Shown piece by piece: positions 1 through 12,119 of a stretch of DNA of 64,000 nucleotides. Within the stretch, counting starts at the first letter, position 1, and each line of letters opens with the position of its first letter. A model generated the notes under the pieces. It saw nothing but the letters and a program-made list of their open reading frames with translations, did not search any database and was not told the origin of the DNA. A program made the translations under genes and the position numbers. This stretch comes from Notospermus geniculatus (Eukaryota > Nemertea > Pilidiophora > Heteronemertea > Lineidae): NCBI GenBank assembly GCA_002633025.1, contig NMRB01000072.1, positions 192,336 to 256,335 of the forward strand, given 5' to 3'.

Positions 1-769
1 CACCCAAACGATTATCTCCAGGAGTGTCAATTGGGAGTTTGTATTTTGGATAAAAAATCCATGGAGTACATTTTGAATTGCATCCAATAACTGTGCCTAA
101 TGGACCATATATCGCAAGCTCTATTCTTCGATATATTCAGTCCCTTGTGGTATAAGTGGAGCTGTCTATCAAAGAGAAAGTGCTGAGCTTCCCAAGGGGT
201 ATGATGGTACACAACAGATAAATTGTATTAGTGGATGTGGACAATATGATATTAACTAATCAACACATAAAGTATTTGGAGAGGTCCCACGAAGGATTCG
301 AACTTAAACATTAAATATATCTCAAGTTTGGTCCCAAGTGGAGTTTGTTTACCAGAATAAGAACGTACTGTATTATTAGTCCGAATACTACAATCCCTAA
401 ATCTTTGTGAGTAGTTTTTGACTGCTGATCTTGGAGACTGGGTATACCGTATCAACATCCTGGGCATATTTTGTCTATTATGAGATTTCATTGTGGGATT
501 TGGCCAATATCATCCAGTTGAAGGACACCAGCCCAGCTTGTCACGATATCAAAAGAACTGTATCGTCTTTGACAGCGATACATGACAAGACAGTTTCAAT
601 TCGTTGCGTCTAATGTTCCCATCCTTGGAATGGTTGCCTCCTCAAGGGGCAAGGCCACTCTGGCTCGCATTCATGTCGAGCATCTTCAATTTCCTGTTAC
701 TGAAATACTATTCCACGTTTTCACCCTTTCTTATTGGAGGGATGGTCGAGGGTTTTCACGGAAGGCATG
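1..769. other. No recognisable gene
   Basis: The ORFs are short and overlapping on both strands with no familiar motif; no repeat structure was noted. Confidence 0.5.
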
Positions 770-870
770 CAGTTCTGGTGTAGAGCAGGTTGTCAGAGCG
801 GTGCAGGGGAGATATCCGTTCCTTTCAGCTTGGTGTTGTGGGTTTGATTCCCAATCGAACTGTTCATCAT
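770..870 (+). repeat. Possible tRNA-like SINE head
   Basis: The segment contains gtcagagcggtgcagggga (A-box-like) and gggtttgattccc (B-box-like) about 45 bases apart. Another B-box-like gggttcgaatctgg follows at about 1056-1069. Neither folds as a tRNA. The support is motif spacing only. Confidence 0.3.
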
Positions 871-1189
871 AGGGGAAGGCATCTTTCCCTGACAAGTGTT
901 TCGATCACTCCTACCCCGCTCAAAAGGAGCGTAGTCGAAGGAAGATGACCGTAGACCTTGATATGTCGAGATGTAGGAAGGGGACTCTTCGTCGACAGAG
1001 GTTTTGTTAACATTGGAGAAAATATTGATGCCTCATGCCTCATGCGAGGGTCCGTGGGTTCGAATCTGGAAGAAAGACGTGATGACTTTCACCTTAGAAA
1101 CCCGTTTCTATTTCATATCCATTGGAGAAAATATGATGCTTTCCCAGTGTAGAGTCTCAATGTTCCTTACTTTATACCGAAGTCTCTCC

Positions 1190-1350
1190 AAACCATTGCT
1201 GAGGAACTCAAGGGGCGGCTGATTCAGCGTTCACTTGATCCTACCAAACCAGTTTAGAGTAGGCCTACAGAGTGGCGACCCGACCGGGTATCGAACCGGT
1301 GGTCTCACAGTCACACGACCCATCTCTAACCACTGCGCCACCGTTCAGAA
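1190..1350 (-). repeat. tRNA-derived SINE-like copy (antisense)
   Basis: Reverse-complemented, 1270-1345 reads GGTGGCGCAGTGGTTAGAG (A-box-like) and later CCGGTTCGATACC (B-box-like), with possible acceptor pairing GGTGGCG/CGCCACT. The D-arm and T-arm do not fold properly, so it is not a functional tRNA. The flanking tail (ctgattcagcgttcacttgatcct) is shared with the copy near 38.1 kb. Confidence 0.55.
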
Positions 1351-1949
1351 AACGAGAGACACATAGACAGGCAATGTGAAAATGGTAGCTGAGGAAAATC
1401 TTCGACCAGGAATCAAAACTACAATTTCAGAAGTGAAAGGAACAGATGTTATCTCCTTTCTTTTATCGTTGGCAACATCATCTCAACGAATGCAGGGCGT
1501 TAAAATCACCTTGAAATCGACCTTGATAACGCCAACATTGTTACGAATGTCAACAAAGTGACATGGAAATAATGAGAACTGTAAGTATTAAGTACCTTTT
1601 GCCTGAGAAGATGTATTTGCTTTCAGTAATCAGCTCTCACTTCATCAAAATATAGTCTTTGTCCGGAGTGGGAAGCCCCTGAGTTGCACTAACAGACGTT
1701 CCTGGTTGTACCCCGGGATTGGAGGCTACCGGTCAAGTGTTTCACGATGGTGGTGTTTGGCTTTCTGGCCGATGTGGGATGGACGCGAGAGATGACCACT
1801 CCAAGGGAGTTAGGTACATTAATTCAAGTATGTAGGGCAGGTTACTTGGTACAGTAAGGTGGAGAGATTCTGACGAATGAACCTTCTACGACCCTATATC
1901 GATCTGTGGTGCCTACATCAGGGTCTTTTTGTAAGTTCGCTAGGTAGCA

Positions 1950-2060
1950 ATAGAAGCTGTCACTACGGTCCAGAGCACCAATCAAGGGAATTTTCTTTTT
2001 TATTGAGCCGTTAGAACTTTGCTGCCATCTTTTGGCAACAATCGCGGCTGACTGCTCCTT
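1950..2060. mobile_element. MITE copy (family TAGGAGC-TIR), internally deleted
   Basis: The ends are atagaagctgtca and ctgactgctcct, imperfect inverted repeats of one another. The interior (gagcaccaatca, gctgccatcttttggcaa) matches the fuller copy at 43497-43658. Confidence 0.55.
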
Positions 2061-3850
2061 TCGTGAACGAATTGGTGTAGTATGGACAAGGATGAGCACA
2101 TCAAAATCTTGACCTCCACTTCCGAAAATTCAGCAGAATCGGTTGGGAAATGTACTGCTGATGACCACAACGAAGTCAAGTGACGGAGTGGCACATCTTC
2201 ATGTAAATACTTAACGGGGTCGACTGGTGCACTGCTGGGGAAAACAGTGGTAGTTTGATTTGATGGAGATGGCAGTGATGACTATGAATAAATATTCCAG
2301 AATTAATGTGAGTGGCATGTGGCTAACGTCTCATTAAAGACCAAATTGTTGTATATGAAATAGAAAAGGTAATAGTTATGTTAATTGACGTTGCATAGTT
2401 CGTACCATCCCCAGCGATTAGTAGAACCAGTAATTGGGCTTATTACCCTAATTAATTGTGTAATTGCTGGGCAAAGTTTGTCGCCTGCAGTTTCTCTGAA
2501 TAGGCCCTGGGTATGCCGTCACCCTTGGCAATTAGTGGTGCTATCTTCCTGAGCAAAGGCCTACAGAATTGTGGAGTTGTGCATTCTGCGAGTTATCTCT
2601 GAGGTTTTGGGGTTCAAGTCAAAGTAGGGCAGAGAGTGGTAAACATGCGTATTTTAGGAGAAATACTGGTCACCTCGATGCCACAGTGGAAACACAAAAA
2701 GCATGGAATGCAGACCAAATAGTTCAAGATAAATATGATTGCTTCGGTTAACAAGCATCTAAATGTTCATTAGTAAGATGGTTAAGCCTCATCATGAACC
2801 GATTAGTTCAGTAACCAGCTGATTGTAACAGGTTTCGTGAGAGTAATTTGTGTTTTTTACACTTTGAAGTTAAAAAAGTAAAATTTTCGGGTTTATAGTC
2901 CAACAACGCTATAGGTGTCATCCGACTCAACACTTCAACTCCAGTCTTTCCTGAAATCTTTCAGCTGAGCTCAGAGGAGCTGCTTATTCAGCGCCAAAAA
3001 CCTGGTCATGCCATGTTGAATCTAAGAAAGGAATATCCCAATTCGAGCAGAGGATTCATTCCGAGTACCTTTTCCGACGTATCATAAACGACCGTTAACC
3101 AAAATCTGACCTTGCCAACTGTCGAAAACATCTTGCTTACCAGCCTTGAAAATATCAACCCTATAATCTCTTCACATTAACAGTTACAACAATTAGAAAC
3201 ATAACAACACTCCAAATTTCTACCAATTCTCATCATCACTAATTCCAATACACAATCTCTCAAACATATCACCCTCAGCAACTCTTAGAAGACTATCACT
3301 TTCAGAAACTCTTGAATATGTTATCCTCACTCTAACTCAATCACTTGTTCCAACTTTAGGCATATCACTTATACGCAGTTGATTTTCCTTTAAAAAGTTT
3401 ATCGTCAATCAATTTCAATGACACTTTTCAGTGAAAGGCTTGATTCAATCATGTCATACACTTCATATCTCTGATTACAAAACCACCATTAATCTATTCA
3501 CTCGCGCCTTTTTAATGCACTGAAAGTACCACGTCTGCCCGACCAAATCCTCCAGAAGACGTCTGCCAACGTCAGCTGTGTTGACAGTCAGCAATATCCA
3601 TCAAGTGCCCTCCAGTACTAAGCACTTGCAATGAACATTAATTGCTCTGAAATCAAAAGCATGATTCATTACTGGCCATCATGTCAAATTTGTTTGCTTG
3701 TTGCTGTGATGTTGGTCTTGAATCAAAAGGCTGGCAATGAGAATCGTTGTTCGGCTTTGAAGACTTTTTGCAAAAAGGGCAGCGTTGAGTCAGCGGGTGT
3801 TATGGGGATTCACTTTTTCAACATGTTCAAAAGTTCTACATCTGGGATTT
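2061..3850. other. No recognisable gene
   Basis: AT-rich, with a Thr/Ser-codon-like cac/atc-rich stretch at about 3150-3400 that shows no open frame of note. Confidence 0.5.
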
Positions 3851-4163
3851 AGACCATGAACTGAATAGACAAGATTAAGACCATGACCAGAGTTTGAAGC
3901 GACAAGATATAGACCATGAAGTGAGTTTCAATAGACAAGATTAGATTTAGACTGTCTACTTAAATTTAATAGACAAGATCTAGACAATGAGTTGAGTTTC
4001 AATTGGCAGGATCGATACCATGACCTGTGTTTCAATAGACAATATAAAGACTAATTGAATTTCAATAGACAAGATTGTGACTGAATAGTTTCAATAGACC
4101 CTTTTACCATGAGCTGAGTTTCAATACACAAGCTTTATACTGTCTACTGAGATTCAATAGACC
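3851..4163. repeat. Degenerate minisatellite, about 35-bp unit
   Basis: About nine diverged units are built on gagtttcaatagacaagat plus a variable agaccatgaactg part. No coding frame runs through it. Confidence 0.6.
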
Positions 4164-7100
4164 AGTCACTTTGCACTGGTTGGTGAAACAGCTGATCCAG
4201 TCAGCCGAGAGAGTAGAGATTTTCGGTCGAATTACTTACCAACTAATTTGTAAACATGAACCCATCATCTTCTTCTACTTCCGAAGTCACCAACTCCTCG
4301 GCGTGTAATGTGATCATTTGTTTTACACTGTGAGTGCCTGTTGCCAAAACTGATCCCAACTTGTGCCCATCACAGATGCCTTCTATTCAATGATCCATCA
4401 GTATTGGGAAGTTGATGCAATTTGCCGCTGCAGTCAATAACATCCACTGTTGCTACAAATCACACGAGCTTACTGCTGGTATCAGGTTGTCTGCAGTTTA
4501 ATCCTTAAGGGGATACGGAATGATTTCGAGTGTGCTTAAACTGTCCATCAAACCTAACCAGAAATAATTTCCGCGTATCCCCGTCCTATCCAATCTATAA
4601 ATGGTTTACCCGTGAGACAATTCATACCATGTTTGACAGGGCAAGCACTCTGTTCTGGTTCAGAGTCGACGGAGAAGGAACTGAGAGATATCACATGCAA
4701 CTTCAAAGGGGAAAATCTCTCTCAATATTTGCACTTAACTCCAGTGGTATTTCTATCTAAACGTGGCCCATCGCTGAATCAACAGTTTGCAGTTAGTTAC
4801 ATCGTCAGAAGTTCAAGGCTGTCCACTTTCATCTTGAAGCAAGCATTGACCTCTTGAAACCAAGGATTGTCGTGTCATCAATTTTTGAAACAATCTGCCT
4901 TAGAATTCTTATGAAGCCAAGTGACCTGGGTGACAACAGAACCCGTTCCACACTGTCAAACGTTTGCTCAAATTTTCTGAATATGTTGAAGAATGGTGTA
5001 CCCGTTGGTCACTGTAGCTTTTGGCCCTGTCTTGTATTGGTATATTGAGAAAATCTAGATCTAGACTTGGCAGTATCTCTGAGTGTTTCTTGGTGTGTTC
5101 CCCGACTTCTTCATGATTCTGCTTATGACTTCCATCCAGTAAAAGCATTCAACAGAAAGAGACAATAATATTGCTTTACTTAAGACATGGTCATCTTCCC
5201 TATATCAAATATCACGACATCTTCCGCCATTTGAGTCTGATCTCTGTCTATCGATCCTAAGCGCTGTTACATATGACATATCAAATCATTCAGGCAAGAA
5301 TTGATCACAATTTTATTGCGTGATGTATTCTTATTGAATAATATCACCCTCTTTCCGTGTATTCACATTGGCCCCTCGTCTTTGACAAGTTAGTGTTCAT
5401 GAGAGCACGTCGTTTACGTTTCTGAGACTTATGTCATGCCTGGCTGTCTGGTGCGGTGTTTGCGACAACAGCGACCGTTATTTTTTAGAATCTCATCAGC
5501 AAAAAATGGTGAAATCACCAATAAATATGAGATTAATTTCGCATTAGAGATGTAATGGTGTCAGATATTTACCAGAATTCGTCACAATGAGGGTCTCGCA
5601 TGATTAGAAAGTTGGACGATTTTGAACGACAATAGGTTACTTTCGTGTTGCCTCAACCTTCTGGAGACCCTAATACTGCTGTCAGCTTTATCCCAAGTCT
5701 TTTTTTGAGGTCCATGTCATCATGCAGACACGCGTTAAGTCGATCTTCGAACCTCATAAATCATGATTGTCTTTTATTATATCAAAGAAAGAAATTCTTT
5801 GGTAACTCTTTCGATGGTTCACTTCTAAATTTAGTTTCCACCAATGTTCCCTGGTCGTCGTCAGGACTTACATTTAAAACTAAACTGCAGTACTTTCATT
5901 ACTACTAAGTCAACTTTTCTATGGCGAATGAGCGTTTGGCAATCTAAAATTGCTTGTATTTCTTATTTACGAATAAAAAGACAAATGTCAAAGATGAGGA
6001 AAGATAACACAGCGACATCTCCGAGATTGACGGATTCTGACATCAGCCATATTGATTTCTATTATTCGAGGCAAGATAGTCAACAAAATTGACATGATGG
6101 AATTCGACAGAATTGACTTGGCAGACGACAGTGGTTGAAAAAGGCTTCTTACATTCAATGCTTCTAACTGTTGAGGGCTGTTGGAAGGGTTGTCTAGGCG
6201 ACAACTTGTCATCAATAAGTACCATGTATGGGCAGACAATATCACCAAATGGATTGCTTTTCTGAAAATTGAATGTTGTTGTTCATTCCATCAAATATTT
6301 GCCAGAACTTTCATTCGACAGACGCCAATTTCAATACAAACTGCCGATAGGACTTTAGTACTGACGAATTTTTATAGCCGAAAGTTAACTTTGAGTTTAT
6401 TATGCTGTCAGCAAAAAGGAGAATATGCAATAAGCATTTGAGAACTAATTTCAATTTCCGTCACATTTATAAAGAAAACATTTCAAGTGGCATCTAAAGG
6501 AAGTGCACTGGTTGTCATTAATCTTTTTCTAAAGACCAAATAAAGTTTCTAAAACTCTACTGATTCTTTTTATGTATGATTTCAATGAAGGATTTCAAAA
6601 GACGCTGAATACATGTATGTTTGTCATCTCACTAATATACAGAGTGGCTGTACATTTCGGTTTTATTGTGGTGGCTTCACGTACTTCGGGCCGAAAGGAC
6701 AAAGCTAAGGCATATCAAGTATGGCTGAAACAGGCTGTTTCTAGCTCAGAACTCATGAGGTTTTGACAAGGCAAACGCTGTGTTCAACTTGCTGGACCAG
6801 AATTTCCTATCACGAATGTTAAGTGACAACCTCATCCTCACTTCTGTCATGGGTATTAAAATCAGCGTCTGAGTGTCGGTCTGCACGCACGTACATTGCA
6901 AGTGTATCTGCCATGCATCTCATCAACAACATCAGTGCCGTTGTTCAGTATGTTGTGTCCGTGCAGAGACGGCAGTTGAACTTCATGAAATGTAACAGAG
7001 GGAAAAAAATCATCAGCAAAATATTGCAATTTGCTCATATTTCCTCACAGCGGATATATTGGCGCTTTGTACAAACAATCCTGTTTAATTGCAAGCATAC

Positions 7101-7689
7101 CAGTTATGGCGGGGAGATGGCTGTGTTTTGATTTATTCTTCTCTACCTGCATGTACGATGATATCGAACATCTCTTCATGTTATGCACCCGTGTTATGTA
7201 CACTCCATTCATTAGGTGTTGATAAAGTTGGTATACCAGAAAGAATAATTCACTGTGAAAGAAAGTTGATAAAGTGAGCAGAAGTCGGTTGCAAAGTCTG
7301 ACGGTAGATCCCAAAGTCTGACGGTAGTTTGCAGCCTAAAGTACCGACAGCTTCTCTTAATGAAACATAATTCTCGGACATAAATAGTCAACAATAATCC
7401 TGAAGAGAAAATCCAATAATCCCTTCATCCCCGTGGATGATGTTCGAGTGTGGTGCATCCTCCACGTTGACGATTTTGTCAGTTGTTCTTCTCTGGGCGA
7501 CCAACAAATGCTTAACCCAGATGCCTATTCCGACGGAATGTGATCCCCTGTCATTGGGACCTCCTTTGACGCCTTGTTGCTTGTCCATGATCATATAGCC
7601 TCAATCATTGGTCCGTGATTGGTAAAAGTACCTGTAGACACGTGAAGTTGATCCTCACTGGTCCATGAAGTACGCAAAGATAATAACGA
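4164..7689. other. No recognisable gene
   Basis: Several ORFs of 60-100 codons on both strands, none with a recognisable domain and none bounded by convincing splice sites. Confidence 0.5.
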
Positions 7690-8012
7690 ACAATGAACCC
7701 TGCGGTCCATGAAGTATAACACAAAGGAAATAACAGATGTGCAATGGACAGTGTGGTCCATGAAGTATAACACAAAAGGAAATAACAGATGTGCAATGGA
7801 CCGTGTGGTCCATGAAGTATAACACAAAGGAAATAACAGATGTGCAATGGACCGTGTGGTCCATGAAGTATAACACAAAAGGAAATAACAGATGTGCAAT
7901 GGACCGTGTGGTCCATGAAGTATAACACAAAGGAAATAACAGATGTGCAATGGACCGTGTGGTCCATGAAGTATAACACAGGAAATAACAGGCGTGCAAT
8001 GGACCGTAGACC
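7690..8012. repeat. Minisatellite with alternating 52/51-bp units
   Basis: Six units of gcaatggaccgtgtggtcca plus tgaagtataacacaaa(a)ggaaataacagatgt start at 7741, 7793, 7844, 7896, 7947 and 7996. The spacing alternates 52, 51, 52, 51, then 49. Each unit has a palindrome, tggaccgtgtggtcca. The antisense strand is stop-free in all three frames across the array because the unit lacks antisense stops, so the long antisense frames here are not taken as genes. Confidence 0.9.
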
Positions 8013-9853
8013 GTGTTCTGTGATGTTCATGAACAGAGGTGCAGATGACCCTGTCACGCCTGTTGACATTCTTAATTCAGGTTGGCCTAGATTTCCCGAG
8101 GCCCTCTCTGGTATCTTGTACGAAGTTTCCTCTGTTGTGGTCGAAATGATAGGTTGGTGCAACATGGGCCAAATCGCTGGAATTAGAAAACAAGTCCTCC
8201 AATGATTCCTCTGACAAGATGAGCCTGCACTCAATGGGTATATGACATAACAAAACAAATATCTACTGTCTTGGTGCAGGAGACCACTTGCCGTATCTCG
8301 TCTTTCCCGATGATGGTCCTTATCCCATTGGTAATGTATGATTGGTCTAATGGAGAGCGTTACTAATTAAAAAATAACTCGATAGTGGCTGGCACTGAGA
8401 GACAGAGGCAGACAAGTGCTGGCATTTCATCAAAGTGCTCCGTTGCCAATCCTTGGGATGCTGTTTGTCAAATTTCCTCAGTGCGCTGTACGCTTACCCC
8501 CTTTTTGAAGGGATATCACGTTTCGTTGGATTTGAATACTTCACATTTTGAAGAAAAACTAAAAGGAATAGTTGTATTGGCCATCTTGTAAGTAGTCAAA
8601 TTTGATGTTTGTTGCTGTCTACGTCCACCATCGAGAGGCCAAGCCATATTTACATTCGATACCAGACAAAAGCACTTGCTTTTACTTTGTTCCACATAAC
8701 TGCCACGTTGACCGAAATTTAGCTCCTGAAAGTAAGGGTTACACCCAATTAGTGACTGCTTAGCAGGATTAGTGTCAGAATTATTTACTCCTCTGCTAAC
8801 TGAGCCTTGTTTTATGGTCCATCTTCATAAAGTTAATTGAATTGAAACACATGCTGACAGTATTTCAGATCCCTTGGTACCACACTTGTGGTGGATAACA
8901 TCCGATGTTGGATAATCTTCTCGGACGCTACTGCCTTTGCAGCAGCAGCAGCAGCAATCTGCTGTGAGTTTGGGTGTAGTTTGCAAAAAAGATACCTTTA
9001 AAGGTGGACCCAGGTGCAACAGTCATTGACCTATTATATAACTCGCCAGTGCTCTTCAAGAGCGTTCAATGAGTTTGTGTCAACTCATTGGTGTGGAGTG
9101 CACTTGTCAGCATGAGGCATGGCACACCCTGTCCCCCGGCCATGGAGGTTATTCTGTATGGTCGAGTGGTTGGCACGTTGGCCTTCGAGCAGGAACTTTC
9201 ATGAGTTGGGTGGACGCCGTCACTCGCGTACGATACAGGTGTACTCTACTTGCAGCCGCTAAAGCTTGCGCAATAATGTCGTCACTTGACATACTCTGTA
9301 AGAAGAGGATATTTTCTCGCATACTCGGCCTGCTATCGTGGCTTTGGTAAAGTTTCTCTTCAAATATTTGTCTCTTATTACCGAAATGAACATTTAAATT
9401 CATCGTAGCAGGATATGTCTGCAAAGTGAGGATGTTTTTGACTCATATGATGAAGAAATCAGCATAAAGCCTTGGTTGTTTATCTATAGTAAGCCTGTTC
9501 TTGTTGTGATCGGATGTTGTTTGAGGGAGCACCGTGGGGTACCAGGATGGGATCACTTACTGGAATGTTTCGACAGGTTTGTCCGATGTGGCGAGCCGTA
9601 ATGTGATACCTTCGCCATCGTGGAAGATGCAGGATTTGTGGATTTCGAGCAGCAGCCAGTGTAAAAGGAATGATGAGGACGATTAAGAAAGCACGGCTCG
9701 AGCTTGGCTTAGCTTACAGACAGAGCAAAAAAGGGCACACGCAGGAATCTTCTGTTCTTGTAAGAGTGGAAAAGGAAAATATGAGTTGTATGCCCACTTC
9801 CACAATGGAGGTCGTATGAAAAGGGTACATACATTACCATTAGCATACAACAT
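8013..9853. other. No recognisable gene
   Basis: Only short ORFs and the GCA microsatellite at 8938. Confidence 0.5.
8938..8957. repeat. Short (GCA)n microsatellite
   Basis: Six GCA units in ttgcagcagcagcagcagcaa. Not in a recognised coding exon. Confidence 0.8.
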
Positions 9854-12043
9854 CAGCAACTGTATTGGCTTTATTCTATTGGCCAATATTTATGCAGCAG
9901 TCATCCTCCTAGTGTTACCCCAGCTGTGACGGTGGTACACCGCAGTTTAACATACCAGCCACATTCCAGCTCATCTTGCCACAAACCTAAGGTCCCATGA
10001 AGGAATACGTGTTACCAGTTAGAACTGCTCGCAGCTAATCAGATGCGCTGTGCAACCTTTCTCCAAGTAATTCCTCCGTCTCTCTGCAGTTGAGAACGTG
10101 CCTACACTCCACGCTGTGCTCTCAGCCTGAAGGCTGGAACACACGCTCAAGGTACCCACCAACTGTTCAATATTTTCCAAGACTCCTGGAATCAGCATTT
10201 TAAAAACATGTTCAACGCAATGTGAAATATTGACTTTATTTTGTTTGGATTGGATTCAGGGTTGCACTCAGTTACCCATCTTCAAAAAGACATCATCCAG
10301 GTACATGCAGTCTAAAATCGTCAGCTTTGAAAGTTTTGTATCAAGCCCCACATCTTCAAAAACGTTCTTTTTTTGCTTGAAACACACTTCTGCGATGTTG
10401 TAAGTCCTTTTGCTTCCAAATCACATTTTGTCTCAATACACATTAGAGTAGAGTTCTGTGAATCTCTCATTTTGCGGGAGTTTTGTAAATCTTGTTACTG
10501 TAACAGTGTAAGACAAGTGCCTATAATTACAACATTGTTCAGAAACCTTTTACGTCATCAGCCAATTTTTTGGATGCTTTCACCCCAAAGCAAGGCCACA
10601 AAGTAACCGATCCCCGTGGTGTAGGTGTGATACCACGGGTGGTGAGGAAGGTCACCCCAGCACACCTCACAGGTCAGGTTAAGATGAGTGGAATTTAGCT
10701 ACCACTTCTCATACTGATCTGTAATTACAACGGAACTCCATGCTGCGTTTTGGATGGGTTCTTCTGCATTTGTTAAAAGAAAAATTAGAAATCTTTTTGC
10801 AGATCGGTTCAAGGAAACAAGGTGCAAAGTTGGTGCTGCTGGGCAAGACCTTTTTCTTTGGGATTTTAAACTCCATTTGGAAGAATTCTTCCCCTTTTTG
10901 ATACTGCCGGCCATTAAATCATTTTTTCCTGTTGCTGAGAAAAAATTATCGTTAAATTTTCGTTAAATTTGCGAATGTGGAATGTACGGATGTATTACTT
11001 TTGACTTCTATAAGTATTGGATATAAACTTCGGCTGGTGGATATACTGCCCCTTGTGAACGTGGTAAGTCTACCTATTTTGGCATCTAAGCCAACGATGT
11101 TCCCTGTTGAAATAACTTACCGGCACTTTGATCATTGTAATGAAACACTCAGCCTGATCTAGAGTCAGTTATATATCTAAGTGTGATTACTTGCACATAT
11201 CAAGCTAGTTGGTGAAGTTTCGCAATTTGTCAGTTCTCAGTAGTACAAAAAATATGCATGTTGCTGACAGTGTGACGTCTGTTCTAACCAAACCAGTTGC
11301 TTGGGCTCAATCATGATGATCATTTCCATCGTTCCGTGATATCACTTCCTTCATTTACGCCACTTGACGTGCAGATTCTTCGGTTTATATAACATCCGAC
11401 CTGGTTGTGTATAAAATGGAACCTTTGGCTCAGATTTATTGCATGGTTCGTGGGAATTTACGTGGAAAGAAATCATGAGAAATACACAGATAAACTGTGA
11501 CAAAAATAGTCTTCACCGTTTGATATTACACTGCTGTACAAAGACATGTACATACACATCACCAGGGCTATTGACTGGCATCCTCAAACCTCTTTTTGTG
11601 ACTGTTTTTGGAGTCGATAGTCGTTGGCTGTCATAACTCAGGTTGCAATTGCTGTCCAGCTGGCATTAGCAGCAGCAACGACGTAGAGATAAACTTAGGC
11701 TCCGACACCGGTTATGGTAGAGATGTTTGGAACTTGGCGGCAAGCGTTTGCTGATGAGTGCAATCCACTGATGGATAGTCCCTCTCAATAGAGTAAGAAG
11801 CTGTCCACGAGATTTCGCCCTTGAAATCAACTTACATCTACCAATCAGTCAAAGATTGCACAATTTCTTTCCCTCATTTTCGCTCTCTTTCTTCAGCAGC
11901 GAAGAGAAGAAACCTCTCCACAAATCTAACTCAGAGGTGTGGCTGTAGAGGAAGAGTGCTTAGCCTACACTTAAAGAATCGGGAAATTGGTGTTAAAAGC
12001 TAGGTTTCTAAAGGGACATGAAATGTTAGTCTAACTTCAAAGA
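9854..12043 (+). repeat. Duplicated block A, copy 1
   Basis: It matches 12120-14277 in the same orientation with scattered substitutions and small indels. It ends at the N run. It contains only short ORFs with no recognised product; the small ORF pairs in the two copies have diverged by frameshifts, which argues against coding. Confidence 0.85.
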
Positions 12044-12119
12044 NNNNNNNNNNNNNNNNNNNNNNNNNNNNNNNNNNNNNNNNNNNNNNNNNNNNNNNNN
12101 NNNNNNNNNNNNNNNNNNN
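12044..12119. other. Sequence gap of 76 N
   Basis: A run of undetermined bases separates the two copies of block A. Confidence 0.99.

Noticed and set aside
1270-1345. Antisense tRNA gene
   Set aside because: Acceptor pairing and A/B boxes are present, but the D-arm and T-arm do not fold, and the tail matches another SINE-like copy.
7591-8258. Long antisense open frames (up to 217 codons) across the 7.7-8.0 kb array
   Set aside because: They are produced by the stop-free minisatellite unit in all three antisense frames; the peptide is a periodic repeat with no domain.
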